Shown here: positions 1 to 5,785 of the stretch, one piece after another
Position numbering within the stretch: the stretch's first letter is position 1
Layout: the number at the start of each line of letters is the position of its first letter
Origin: Anaerolineae bacterium
GTDB taxonomy: Bacteria > Chloroflexota > Anaerolineae > J102
DNA length: 5,932 nucleotides
Reading direction: 5' to 3'
Assembly (NCBI GenBank): GCA_027036755.1
Contig: JALWDV010000008.1
Span: 1 to 5,932, forward strand
The notes under the pieces: generated by a model
Told to the model about the DNA's origin: nothing
Databases searched by the model: none
Seen by the model: only the letters and a program-made list of their open reading frames with translations
Translations under genes and position numbers: made by a program

Positions 1-112
1 CCAACTCGAACGTTCGTGGTTCGTACACCCATTCGACGCCATAATAATCCAGCAGTTTGGCAAATTCTTTTTCTGAAGGGTGTTGAAAGGCGATTTCATT
101 GATTTTTGACAT
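1..112 (-). CDS. Partial gene, N-terminus of an HPRT-annotated / nuclease-like protein
   Basis: Only the first 37 codons are visible; the gene runs off the left edge. Reading from ATG at 112 gives a start MSKINEIAFQHPSEKEF, then a LLDYYGVEW segment, then YEPRTFEL. The HPSE..FA.LLD.YG..W.YEPRTF pattern resembles, from memory, the N-terminus of proteins annotated as hypoxanthine phosphoribosyltransferase in Actinobacteria and Chloroflexota. In those proteins this part looks like a restriction-endonuclease-fold segment rather than the PRTase core. The catalytic part lies outside the window, so function is not established. The start is supported by a minus-strand promoter about 60 nt upstream, but there is no strong Shine-Dalgarno. 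The frame stays open upstream of the ATG, so a non-ATG start is possible but unneeded. It is divergent from the DUF2721 gene. Confidence 0.6.
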   Translation of the reverse strand, partial: MSKINEIAFQHPSEKEFAKLLDYYGVEWVYEPRTFEL

Positions 113-178
113 GGGAATCTTGAAATGAGGCTGGGGCAACAGATCGATGGGTATCTTGACGGGCGACAGGCCGATTTT

Positions 179-207
179 ATTGTAGCATGAACGGGGGCCG
201 CTGTTAA
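179..207 (-). promoter_or_regulatory. Sigma70-type promoter for the left-edge minus-strand gene
   Basis: On the minus strand, TTAACA (207-202) is followed by a 17-bp spacer and TACAAT (184-179). Each box matches its consensus at 5 of 6 positions and the spacing is ideal. Transcription would begin near position 172 and leave a leader of about 60 nt before the ATG at 112. No experiment supports it; the call rests on box quality, spacing and position. Confidence 0.6.
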
Positions 208-287
208 GCTCCCGAAATGTTCGATCTGCGTAAGGTTGGGTATCTTCGAGGCATCAAGGCTTTGTAACCGCTTCTAAAGCTCATTTC

Positions 288-294
288 AAGGTGA
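288..294 (+). promoter_or_regulatory. Ribosome binding site that sets the DUF2721 start at 300
   Basis: AAGGTGA lies 5 nt upstream of ATG 300. A GTG at 291 is in frame and would lengthen the protein by three residues, but it sits inside this site and has no comparable site of its own upstream. ATG 300 is therefore preferred. Confidence 0.65.
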
Positions 295-299
295 TTTTT

Positions 300-713
300 A
301 TGACTGGAACTATTAATTGGATCATGCCTCTGTTGCTTTTGCCCGGCGTGGGTCTGCTGCTTCTTTCGACATCGACCCGATTCGGTCAGCTGCACACCGA
401 AGTTCATCAACTCTTCGAAGACAGCGCTTTGGGGGGCATGACGATCGTCCGGCATTTGTTGCTGCGGGCCCGTTTGTTTCGCTATGCTTTGACGGGCCTT
501 TACGCCAGTGCGTCATTTCTGGCAATCAGCAGTGTTTTGGGAGCATTGGCGGATTTGACCTATCCAGCGGCGACAGCATGGCTGCTGCTCTTGTTATCCA
601 CCGTCGGGATTCTTTGCCTGCTCGTAGCGACGGTTTTATTGATTCGTGAATCAACGTTATCACTGGTGATTATCGAGTCACATGTTGCAGCGCTTGAGAA
701 AATGCAGTCGTAA
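300..713 (+). CDS. DUF2721-type small integral membrane protein
   Basis: A 137-residue protein with three hydrophobic stretches at about residues 7-23, 62-84 and 90-115. The pattern is a proline in the first helix (LLLLPGVGLLLLS), then a charged STSTRFGQLHTEVHQL segment (23-38), then LLLRARLFRYALTGLY (53-68), and a C-terminal IRESTLSLVIIE (115-126). I recognise this layout as the DUF2721 family, whose members are short membrane proteins of unknown biochemical role. Length is normal for the family and no truncation is visible. The start at 300 is chosen on its ribosome binding site. The gene is divergent from the left-edge gene, with about 187 nt between the starts. No convincing forward promoter was found in that gap. 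Sampled lines are about 50-55% GC, lower than the operon downstream, so it belongs to a different compositional background. Confidence 0.75.
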   Translation: MTGTINWIMPLLLLPGVGLLLLSTSTRFGQLHTEVHQLFEDSALGGMTIVRHLLLRARLFRYALTGLYASASFLAISSVLGALADLTYPAATAWLLLLLSTVGILCLLVATVLLIRESTLSLVIIESHVAALEKMQS

Positions 714-757
714 CGAATGTTTTCTGGCTCAAGCGGATTTCGAGGGGTGAGATTCTG

Positions 758-776
758 GGCAGATTCGCAATCCGCC
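758..776 (-). repeat. GATTC/AATCC hairpin repeat, first copy
   Basis: GGCAGATT, a CGC loop and AATCCGCC form an 8-position stem. It has one A/C mismatch on the plus strand, which becomes a G/T wobble on the minus strand, so the RNA structure is better on the minus strand. It is a diverged relative of the hairpin at 797-815. No function is evident. Confidence 0.5.
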
Positions 777-796
777 CGTGGATCTATCAGCTTCTA

Positions 797-815
797 GCCG
801 GATTCACAATCCGGC
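797..815 (+). terminator. Hairpin repeat, possible terminator after the DUF2721 gene
   Basis: GCCGGATT, a CAC loop and AATCCGGC make a perfect 8-bp stem, followed by GGGTTTTG. The position, 84 nt after the DUF2721 stop, and the four T's allow a weak intrinsic terminator. The T tract is short and is separated from the stem by GGG. It may instead be only a dispersed hairpin repeat, as the similar sequence at 758-776 suggests. Confidence 0.4.
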
Positions 816-887
816 GGGTTTTGCAAAGCCAACACTCCCTGAAATCCAGTTGAGCCGAATCCACAAGAGGCAAGGGGGCGATTTCAT

Positions 888-1043
888 CCCTCCCGGCCTC
901 CCTTTTGCCCCACCCCGCCCCTCCCCCGATACTCGCTGCGCTCGTGTTCAGGGGAGAGAGATGCTCATCTGCTGCACAAATTGGCAAAGCGATGGGCTCC
1001 TCCCCCTGCAAGGCGTCAGCCGAAGCGGAGGAGGCCGGGAGGG
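888..1043. repeat. G/C-run inverted-repeat element
   Basis: A perfect 14-bp inverted repeat, CCCTCCCGGCCTCC (888-901) and GGAGGCCGGGAGGG (1030-1043), bounds the element. Inside are strand-biased C runs (about 909-928), a TCGCTGCGCTCG block (about 933-944) and a nested CTCCTCC / GGAGGAG pairing (about 990-1033). The left arm is C-rich and the right arm G-rich, ending in a G8 run at 1041-1048. It looks like a dispersed non-coding intergenic repeat. Similar G/C-run palindromes occur in several high-GC genomes, but no second copy is in this window. Confidence 0.55.
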
Positions 1044-1120
1044 GGGGGCTTGTCTCCGAACCAAATTTGAAATGGGGGTGTCCCAAATGAGTTGGAAAGT
1101 TAAAATAATTCATTCATTAA

Positions 1121-1259
1121 CGGGGCGCTTCGCGCCCGCGGCCAGCGCCGGGGGATGAAGTCCCCCGGCTAGAAACAGCGCCCCTGCGGGGCTAGCCGGA
1201 TTTATCCGGCGCTGTTTTGTAGCCCGGCGACTTCATCGCCGGGCGGATGTGGCAAACGC
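1121..1259. repeat. 139-bp structured repeat, copy A
   Basis: This block recurs in the same orientation at 5527-5665 with 5 substitutions and no gaps; similarity stops sharply at both ends. It contains a GGGCGC/GCGCCC hairpin (1123-1137), a 9-bp hairpin GCCGGGGGA/TCCCCCGGC with loop TGAAG (1147-1169), and a 10-bp pairing AAACAGCGCC (1173-1182) with GGCGCTGTTT (1208-1217). It also has a GCCGGAT/ATCCGGC hairpin (1195-1210) and a 9-bp hairpin GCCCGGCGA/TCGCCGGGC with loop CTTCA (1222-1244). The two 9-bp hairpins are inverted versions of one motif. No open frame of interest lies inside. It is probably a dispersed palindromic (REP- or MITE-like) element. Confidence 0.85.
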
Positions 1260-1281
1260 TTCCAACCGAAATGGAACGCAC

Positions 1282-1294
1282 CCATTTGAAATGG
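1282..1294. promoter_or_regulatory. Palindrome upstream of the operon promoter, possible operator
   Basis: CCATTTGAAATGG is a perfect 6-bp inverted repeat around a central G. A further half-site, GAAATGG, lies at 1268-1274. The pair sits 21 bases upstream of the proposed -35 box, a position suited to a regulator site. No regulator gene is in the window and no binding protein can be named. Confidence 0.3.
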
Positions 1295-1315
1295 CCCATT
1301 GACAACCATCATCAC

Positions 1316-1344
1316 TTGCAGGCATTCCTGTGGGGACTTATAAT
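1316..1344 (+). promoter_or_regulatory. Likely promoter of the sugar operon
   Basis: A perfect -10 box, TATAAT, lies at 1339-1344. Seventeen bases upstream is TTGCAG (1316-1321), which matches the -35 consensus only in its first three bases. Transcription would start near 1351 and leave a leader of about 75 nt before the ATG at 1425. A perfect TTGACA at 1299-1304 is too far upstream (34-nt spacer) to pair with this -10. The promoter lies between repeat copy A and the first gene, so the operon carries it inside the repeat-bounded segment. Confidence 0.5.
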
Positions 1345-1424
1345 GTATCCATCGATATCCACGCGTAGCGTGAGCAAAAAGGGCGCGAATATCCGTATGT
1401 CTTCTCCATCCATCCGCTACAACC

Positions 1425-2411
1425 ATGCCTGATCGACGACCGAAGGTGAGCATTGGGGCGCCCGTTTACAATGGCGAGCGCTATCTGCGGGACGCGCTGG
1501 AGGCCATCGCCCGGCAGACCTTCACCGACTTCGAGGTCATCATCTGCGACAACGCCTCCACCGACGGCACGGCCGACATCGCCCGGGAGTTCGTGCAGCG
1601 GGACAGCCGCTTTCGGTATCATCGCAACGAGGAAAACATCGGCGCGGCCCGCAATTTCAACCGCACCTTCGAGCTGGCCCGAGGCGAGTACTTCAAATGG
1701 GCCGCGGCAGACGATCTCATCGCGCCCGAGTATCTGGCCAAAACCGTTCCCGTGCTGGAGGCCGACCCCTCGGCCGCGCTGTGCTACACCAGCGTTCGGG
1801 TCATCGACGACGCGGGGCGCGTGGTGGGCGAGCATCTTGTCGAGCTGCAACACACCGCGGACGATTCTCCCAGCCGCCGCTTTGGCGAATTCATCCGCCG
1901 CTCCCCCACCTGCTTCCAGGTGTTCGGGCTGTTCCGGGCCGACGTGCTGGCCCAAACGCCCCTCATCGCCAGCCATGTCGGCTCCGACAAAACCCTCATC
2001 GCCGAGATCAGCCTGCGGGGCAAGGTGATTTATCTGCCCGAGCCTCTGTTTTTCTCCCGGCAGCATGGCGGACGCTCGGTGAAGCTGCCCCGGGAGAAGC
2101 TGGCCGCGTGGTACGATCCCCGCTCGGGCCGCAGCAACATGCCCACCTGGCGCAAATGGCGCGAGAATTTCGGCGCAGTGCGCCGCGCGCCGCTGCCGCC
2201 GGGCGAACGCGCCAAAAGTTATGGGCAGGCGCTCCTCTGGGCCTTTTCGGGCCGCAATCTGGCCCTGCTGGGCCTGGATATCGTCAACGCGGTGGCGCCG
2301 GGCTCGTGGAGCCGGGTGTGGGATTTCTACGAACGCCATTTTCGTCCACGGGGCTATTCCACCGCATATTACCGCTATTACGATCAGCCTCAAGACAAGG
2401 AGGGATTTTAG
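1425..2411 (+). CDS. Family 2 glycosyltransferase (GT-A fold)
   Basis: A 328-residue protein expected to move a sugar from a nucleotide donor to a growing glycan on the cytoplasmic side of the membrane. The GT2 signature is clear: PKVSIGAPVYNGERYL (6-21) for the first strand and donor base, VIICDNASTDGT (38-49), ENIGAARNFN (70-79), and FKWAAADDL (90-98), whose ADD serves as the DXD-like metal site. There is no signal peptide or clear membrane segment. The C-terminal 110 residues are rich in Arg, Trp and Tyr, and I cannot assign them to a domain. The start at 1425 has no Shine-Dalgarno; it was chosen as the first in-frame ATG before the conserved strand and follows a leader of about 75 nt. It is the first gene of the operon and its stop is 2 nt before rfbF. 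Donor and acceptor cannot be read from sequence; a CDP-sugar or product of the downstream genes is an inference. Confidence 0.88.
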   Translation: MPDRRPKVSIGAPVYNGERYLRDALEAIARQTFTDFEVIICDNASTDGTADIAREFVQRDSRFRYHRNEENIGAARNFNRTFELARGEYFKWAAADDLIAPEYLAKTVPVLEADPSAALCYTSVRVIDDAGRVVGEHLVELQHTADDSPSRRFGEFIRRSPTCFQVFGLFRADVLAQTPLIASHVGSDKTLIAEISLRGKVIYLPEPLFFSRQHGGRSVKLPREKLAAWYDPRSGRSNMPTWRKWRENFGAVRRAPLPPGERAKSYGQALLWAFSGRNLALLGLDIVNAVAPGSWSRVWDFYERHFRPRGYSTAYYRYYDQPQDKEGF

Positions 2412-2413
2412 AC

Positions 2414-3187
2414 ATGAAAGTCGCGATCCTGGCCGGGGGATATGGCACCCGGCTGGCCGAGGAGACCGAAATCAGGCCCAAGCCCATGGTCGAGATCGGG
2501 GGCAAGCCCATTCTCTGGCACATCATGCGCCACTACGATTACTACGGCTTCAAGGAATTCATCATCGCCCTGGGCTACAAAGGCGATTACATCAAACGCT
2601 ACATGCTGGATTATTACGCGCTGCAAAGCAATCTCACCGTTAATCTCAAAACGGGCGAGGTGGAGATGGATAGCGGGTACGTCCCCGACTGGATCGTCCA
2701 TCTCATCGACACCGGCATCCCCACCCAAACCGGCGGACGCATCAAACGCCTGGCCCCGCACATCGGCAACGAGACCTTCATGCTCACCTGGGGCGATGGC
2801 GTCTCCGACGTCAATCTGCACGATCTGCTGGCCTTTCATCGCAGCCACGGCAAGCTGGCCACCATGACCGCAGTGCGCCCGCCCGCCCGCTACGGCCATC
2901 TCGTCTTCGATGGCGACCGGGTGGCCAAGTTCACCGAAAAGCCGCAGATCGGCGAAGGGTGGATCAACGGCGCTTTCTTCGTGCTGGAACCGGGCGTGTT
3001 CGACTACATCGACGGCGACGACACCGTGTGGGAGCACGAGCCCCTGGAGCGGCTGGCCGCGGATGGGCAGCTCATGGCCTATCGCCACACCTCCTTCTGG
3101 CAGTGCATGGACACCCTGCGGGAGAAGTACATCTTACAACGCCTCTGGGAGAGCGGCGACGCCCCCTGGAAACTCTGGGAGGATTGA
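2414..3187 (+). CDS. rfbF: Glucose-1-phosphate cytidylyltransferase
   Basis: Makes CDP-glucose from CTP and alpha-D-glucose 1-phosphate, the entry step to CDP-linked deoxy and branched sugars. At 257 residues it has the family's usual length. Visible motifs are LAGGYGTRL (6-14) for nucleotide binding, IRPKPMVEIGGKPILWHIM (20-38), the YGFKEFIIALGYKGDYIKRY stretch (44-63), TWGDGVSDV (125-133) with the metal-site Asp in GDG, EKP (175-177), NGAFFV (185-190) and FWQCMDTLRE (228-237) with a second likely metal Asp. The LGYKG and GDGVSDV patterns favour a cytidylyltransferase over the related glucose-1-phosphate thymidylyl- and uridylyltransferases. A strong AAGGAGG (2397-2403) lies 10 nt before the ATG, inside the end of the glycosyltransferase gene. 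The SDR gene follows after a single base. The usual next gene, CDP-glucose 4,6-dehydratase, is missing from this position. Confidence 0.93.
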   Translation: MKVAILAGGYGTRLAEETEIRPKPMVEIGGKPILWHIMRHYDYYGFKEFIIALGYKGDYIKRYMLDYYALQSNLTVNLKTGEVEMDSGYVPDWIVHLIDTGIPTQTGGRIKRLAPHIGNETFMLTWGDGVSDVNLHDLLAFHRSHGKLATMTAVRPPARYGHLVFDGDRVAKFTEKPQIGEGWINGAFFVLEPGVFDYIDGDDTVWEHEPLERLAADGQLMAYRHTSFWQCMDTLREKYILQRLWESGDAPWKLWED

Positions 3188-3188
3188 C

Positions 3189-4217
3189 ATGAAAGTTCTG
3201 GTAACCGGACACAACGGCTACATCGGCACGGTGCTGACGCCCATGCTGCTGGCCCAGGGCCATGAAGTCACGGGCCTGGATTCCAATCTCTTCACCGAGT
3301 GCACCTTCGGTGAGGAGCCCGCTTACGAGATCACCGAAATCCGCAAAGACATTCGGGATGTGCAGCCCGAGGATGTGGCGGGATTCGACGCGATCATGCA
3401 CCTGGCCGGGCTCTCCAACGACCCCCTGGGCAATCTCAATCCCGAGCTGACCTACGAGATCAACTTTCGGGCGTCGGTGCGGCTGGCCGAGATGGCGAAG
3501 CAGGTGGGCGTGCCCCGCTTCATCTTCTCCTCCTCGTGCAGCAATTACGGCGCGGCCGGTGATGATTTTCTGGACGAGACATCGCCCTTCAACCCGGTGA
3601 CGCCCTACGGCAAATCCAAGGTGATGGTGGAGCAGGCTGTCTCGAAAATGGCGGATGATGATTTCAGCCCCACCTTTTTGCGCAACGCCACCGCGTTCGG
3701 GGTCTCGCCCCGGCTGCGCTTCGATCTGGTGCTGAACAATCTCATGGCCTGGGCCTACACCACGGGCCGGGTGTATCTCAAAAGCGATGGCTCGCCCTGG
3801 CGGCCCATCGTCCACATCGAAGACATCTCCCGGGCTTTCATCGCGGCCATGAACGCACCCCGAGAGCTGATCCACAACCGGGCGTTCAACGTCTGCCGCA
3901 CGCAAGACAATTACCGCATTCGCGAGCTGGCCGAGATCGTGGCCGAAACCGTGCCCGGCAGCCGCATCGACTATGCGCCCGACGCGGGCCCGGACAAACG
4001 CAACTATCGGGTCAATTGCGACCTCATCCTGGAGACCCTGCCCGGCTTCGAGCCCCAGTGGGACGCCCGCAAAGGCGCTCAGGAGCTGTACGAGGCTTAT
4101 CAGCGGGTGGGCCTGGGCGTCGACGATTACGAAGGCCCGCGCTACAGGCGTCTGGCGCATCTCCAAAAACTCATACAAGAAGGTCGGGTGGATGATGAAC
4201 TCCGTTGGACAAGCTGA
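3189..4217 (+). CDS. Extended-SDR NAD-dependent sugar epimerase/reductase
   Basis: A 342-residue extended short-chain dehydrogenase acting on a nucleotide sugar. The Rossmann glycine motif is TGHNGYIG (6-13); the adenine-side acidic residue is probably D31. [11 protein letters not shown] (71-81) is the family's conserved strand-4 region. The catalytic set is SSSCSNYG (114-121) and Y140-G-K-S-K144, a proper YxxxK. Aligned on the YG, the Asp-Glu pair typical of 4,6-dehydratases (TSDEVYG) is replaced by C117 and S118, so a dehydratase role is unlikely and an epimerase or ketoreductase is favoured. [13 protein letters not shown] (205-217) and FNVC (233-236) are usual extended-SDR features. GGGAGG (3177-3182) lies 6 nt before the ATG, inside rfbF. 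The gene overlaps the methyltransferase start by 26 nt. The substrate is inferred to be a CDP-hexose, from rfbF next door. Confidence 0.85.
   Translation: MKVLVTGHNGYIGTVLTPMLLAQGHEVTGLDSNLFTECTFGEEPAYEITEIRKDIRDVQPEDVAGFDAIMHLAGLSNDPLGNLNPELTYEINFRASVRLAEMAKQVGVPRFIFSSSCSNYGAAGDDFLDETSPFNPVTPYGKSKVMVEQAVSKMADDDFSPTFLRNATAFGVSPRLRFDLVLNNLMAWAYTTGRVYLKSDGSPWRPIVHIEDISRAFIAAMNAPRELIHNRAFNVCRTQDNYRIRELAEIVAETVPGSRIDYAPDAGPDKRNYRVNCDLILETLPGFEPQWDARKGAQELYEAYQRVGLGVDDYEGPRYRRLAHLQKLIQEGRVDDELRWTS
4178..4183 (+). promoter_or_regulatory. Ribosome binding site that sets the methyltransferase start
   Basis: AGAAGG lies 8 nt before ATG 4192 and 11 nt before the adjacent in-frame ATG 4195. Both are inside the end of the SDR gene, which implies translational coupling. 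A GTG at 4222, just after the SDR stop, is also in frame and would begin right before the CRSCG zinc motif, but only a weak GGA precedes it at a long distance. Confidence 0.5.
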
Positions 4218-5448
4218 CTACGTGCGCACCACCGCCTGCCGCTCCTGCGGCCGCGAGGGCCTGATTCCCGTCCTCGATTTTGGCGAAACGCCCCTGGCCG
4301 ACAGGCTGCTCACCGCGGCGCAATTGCAGGAGCCCGAGCTGGTCGCGCCCCTGACCCTGGTCTTTTGCCCGCACTGCGCCCTGGCCCAGATCGACGTCTC
4401 CGTCTCGCCCGACATCCTCTTCCGCCAGGATTACCCCTACTACTCCTCGGTCTCGCCCCGGCTGATGCAGCACTTCGGCGACAGCGCCCGGGAACTCATC
4501 CAGCGGCTGGGGCTGAACGAGCAAAGCTGGGTGGTGGAGGCCGCCAGCAACGATGGCTACATGCTGCGCAACTTCGTCCAGCGGGGCATTCCGGTGCTGG
4601 GCGTCGATCCTGCGGACGGGCCGCCGCAGCGGGCCATCGCCCAGGGCATCCCCACTCTGGAGACCTATTTCAGCCTGGAGCTGGCCCGGAAGCTGCGGAC
4701 CCAGCACCCCGCGGGCGCTGATCTCTTTCTGGCCAACAACGTCCTGGCCCACGTGCCCGATCTCAACGGCTTCGTCGAGGGCGTGCGCGTTCTCCTGGCC
4801 GAGGACGGCATGGCAGTCATCGAAGTCCCCTACGTGGTCGATCTGGTGGATCACGGCGAATTCGACACCATCTATCACCAGCACCTGTGCTACTTCTCGG
4901 TCACCGCGCTGGATCGCCTCTTCCGGCGGCACGGGCTTTATCTCAACGACATCCGCCGACTCAGCATTCACGGCGGCTCATTGCGGCTGTTCATCCAGCC
5001 CCGGGAGGATGTTCGGGCCTCGGTGAGCGAACTCCTGGCCCAGGAATCCGCCCGACGCGTCGACAGCATCGACTACTATCGGGATTTCGCGGATCGGGTG
5101 GAGACCATCAAACGCGACCTGCTGGCCCTGCTGCGAGACCTGAAACGCCAGGACAAGCGCATCGTCGGCTATGGCGCCGCGGCCAAAGCCACCACAATGA
5201 TGAACTACGTAGGCATCGGCCGCGACCTGCTGGATTACATCGTGGACTTGAATCCGGTCAAACATGGCAAATTCATGGGCGGCAACCATTTGCCCATCTA
5301 TCCCACCGAGAAGCTATTGGAAGACCAGCCCGACTACGTGCTGCTGCTGGCCTGGAACTTCGCGGATGAGATCATGGCCCAGCAGGCCGAATATCGCCGC
5401 CGCGGCGGTCGTTTCATCCGCCCCGTGCCCCGCCCGAAGATCATCTGA
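4192..5448 (+). CDS. SAM-dependent NDP-sugar C-methyltransferase
   Basis: A 418-residue protein with the three-part layout of sugar C-methyltransferases (TylC3/TcaB9-like). The N-terminal zinc-binding part (Methyltransf_13 type) has C16-x2-C19 and C59-x2-C62, with [14 protein letters not shown] (27-40). The SAM-binding part has [12 protein letters not shown] (114-125), VLGVDPA (135-141) and [10 protein letters not shown] (182-191), then [10 protein letters not shown] (227-236). The C-terminal part (Methyltransf_14 type) has [18 protein letters not shown] (324-341) and [13 protein letters not shown] (352-364). Family members methylate a carbon next to a keto group on an NDP-sugar, giving methyl-branched sugars. 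Length is normal. The usual YHEH motif reads Y228-H-Q-H231 here. The start at 4192 is chosen on the site at 4178-4183; GTG 4222 is the alternative. It is the last gene of the operon. Substrate and methylated carbon are unknown, and the enzyme that would supply the keto group is not obvious in the window. Confidence 0.88.
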   Translation: MMNSVGQADYVRTTACRSCGREGLIPVLDFGETPLADRLLTAAQLQEPELVAPLTLVFCPHCALAQIDVSVSPDILFRQDYPYYSSVSPRLMQHFGDSARELIQRLGLNEQSWVVEAASNDGYMLRNFVQRGIPVLGVDPADGPPQRAIAQGIPTLETYFSLELARKLRTQHPAGADLFLANNVLAHVPDLNGFVEGVRVLLAEDGMAVIEVPYVVDLVDHGEFDTIYHQHLCYFSVTALDRLFRRHGLYLNDIRRLSIHGGSLRLFIQPREDVRASVSELLAQESARRVDSIDYYRDFADRVETIKRDLLALLRDLKRQDKRIVGYGAAAKATTMMNYVGIGRDLLDYIVDLNPVKHGKFMGGNHLPIYPTEKLLEDQPDYVLLLAWNFADEIMAQQAEYRRRGGRFIRPVPRPKII

Positions 5449-5526
5449 ACAAATCGGATGGGCGCATTCTGATTCCGGCCAAATCCCCGAGTGATGAACA
5501 TTGACAAAATAATCCGGTTATAGGCC

Positions 5527-5665
5527 CGGGGCGCTTCGCGCCCGCCGCCAACGCCGGGGGATGAAGTCCCCCGGCTAGAAACAGCGCCCCTGCGGGGCTA
5601 GCCGGATTCATCCGGCGCTGTTTTGTAGCCCGGCGACTTCATCGCCGGACGGACGTGGCAAACGC
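5527..5665. repeat. 139-bp structured repeat, copy B
   Basis: Direct repeat of 1121-1259. Differences from copy A to copy B are G1140/C5546, G1145/A5551, T1203/C5609, G1243/A5649 and T1248/C5654. Four of the five lie outside the predicted stems. Only G1243/A breaks a base pair, in the right-hand 9-bp hairpin. It starts 78 nt after the methyltransferase stop, so with copy A it brackets the whole operon and its promoter. No target-site duplication is visible: the bases abutting the two copies differ. Confidence 0.85.
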
Positions 5666-5723
5666 CACTATTGCCGATTTAATTTGTGAACATTCATAAC
5701 TCGGGCTCTTTAGGCGCTTCGCT

Positions 5724-5785
5724 CCAATGGTCGCCCTTCGGCGACCCTTTTGTCGCCGTTTTGGACGGCGGAGGCCGTCCATTGG
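5724..5785 (+). repeat. Possible three-way-junction hairpin element
   Basis: An outer stem CCAAT (5724-5728) / ATTGG (5781-5785) encloses two perfect 7-bp hairpins that abut it directly. These are GGTCGCC-CTTC-GGCGACC (5729-5746) and GGACGGC-GGAG-GCCGTCC (5763-5780), separated by a 16-nt linker with two T4 runs. The first hairpin followed by CTTTTG could also act as a weak terminator. The composition and CTTC loop resemble the other local repeats, so it is probably another dispersed intergenic element. Confidence 0.5.

Larger units (their letters stand above)
714..1424. other. Long repeat-rich intergenic region, no credible gene
   Basis: About 710 bases without a supportable coding region. 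It holds, in order, two GATTC/AATCC hairpins (758-815), a G/C-run inverted-repeat element (888-1043), an A+T-rich stretch at about 1090-1120, repeat copy A (1121-1259), a 13-bp palindrome (1282-1294) and a promoter (1316-1344). Short open frames here have low-complexity translations that follow the repeats and have no family resemblance. Confidence 0.75.

Noticed and set aside
778..1158. Plus-strand open frame of 126 codons in the left spacer
   Set aside because: It spans the hairpin and G/C-run repeats and enters copy A. It has no ribosome binding site and no recognisable protein pattern.
1299..1304. Perfect TTGACA as a -35 box for the operon
   Set aside because: It is 34 nt from the TATAAT at 1339 and has no -10-like hexamer at 16-18 nt. 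A TTGACA at 5501-5506 likewise lacks a -10 partner.
1202..1453. Minus-strand open frame of 83 codons over copy A and the operon promoter
   Set aside because: The translation follows the repeat and the operon leader, with no supporting start signal.
1338..2393. Long minus-strand open frame of 351 codons opposite the glycosyltransferase gene
   Set aside because: It is the antisense shadow of a high-GC gene. Its translation is Gly/Ala/Arg-rich without domain motifs, while the plus strand encodes a clear GT2 protein.
2408..3088. Minus-strand open frame of 226 codons opposite rfbF
   Set aside because: Antisense shadow of a textbook cytidylyltransferase gene.
3072..4178. Minus-strand open frame of 368 codons opposite the SDR gene
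   Set aside because: The plus-strand frame carries a full Rossmann motif and YxxxK. The antisense translation has no family features.
1121..5665. CRISPR array or composite transposon formed by the two long repeats
   Set aside because: There are only two copies, more than 4 kb apart, with no spacers, no transposase and no target duplication.
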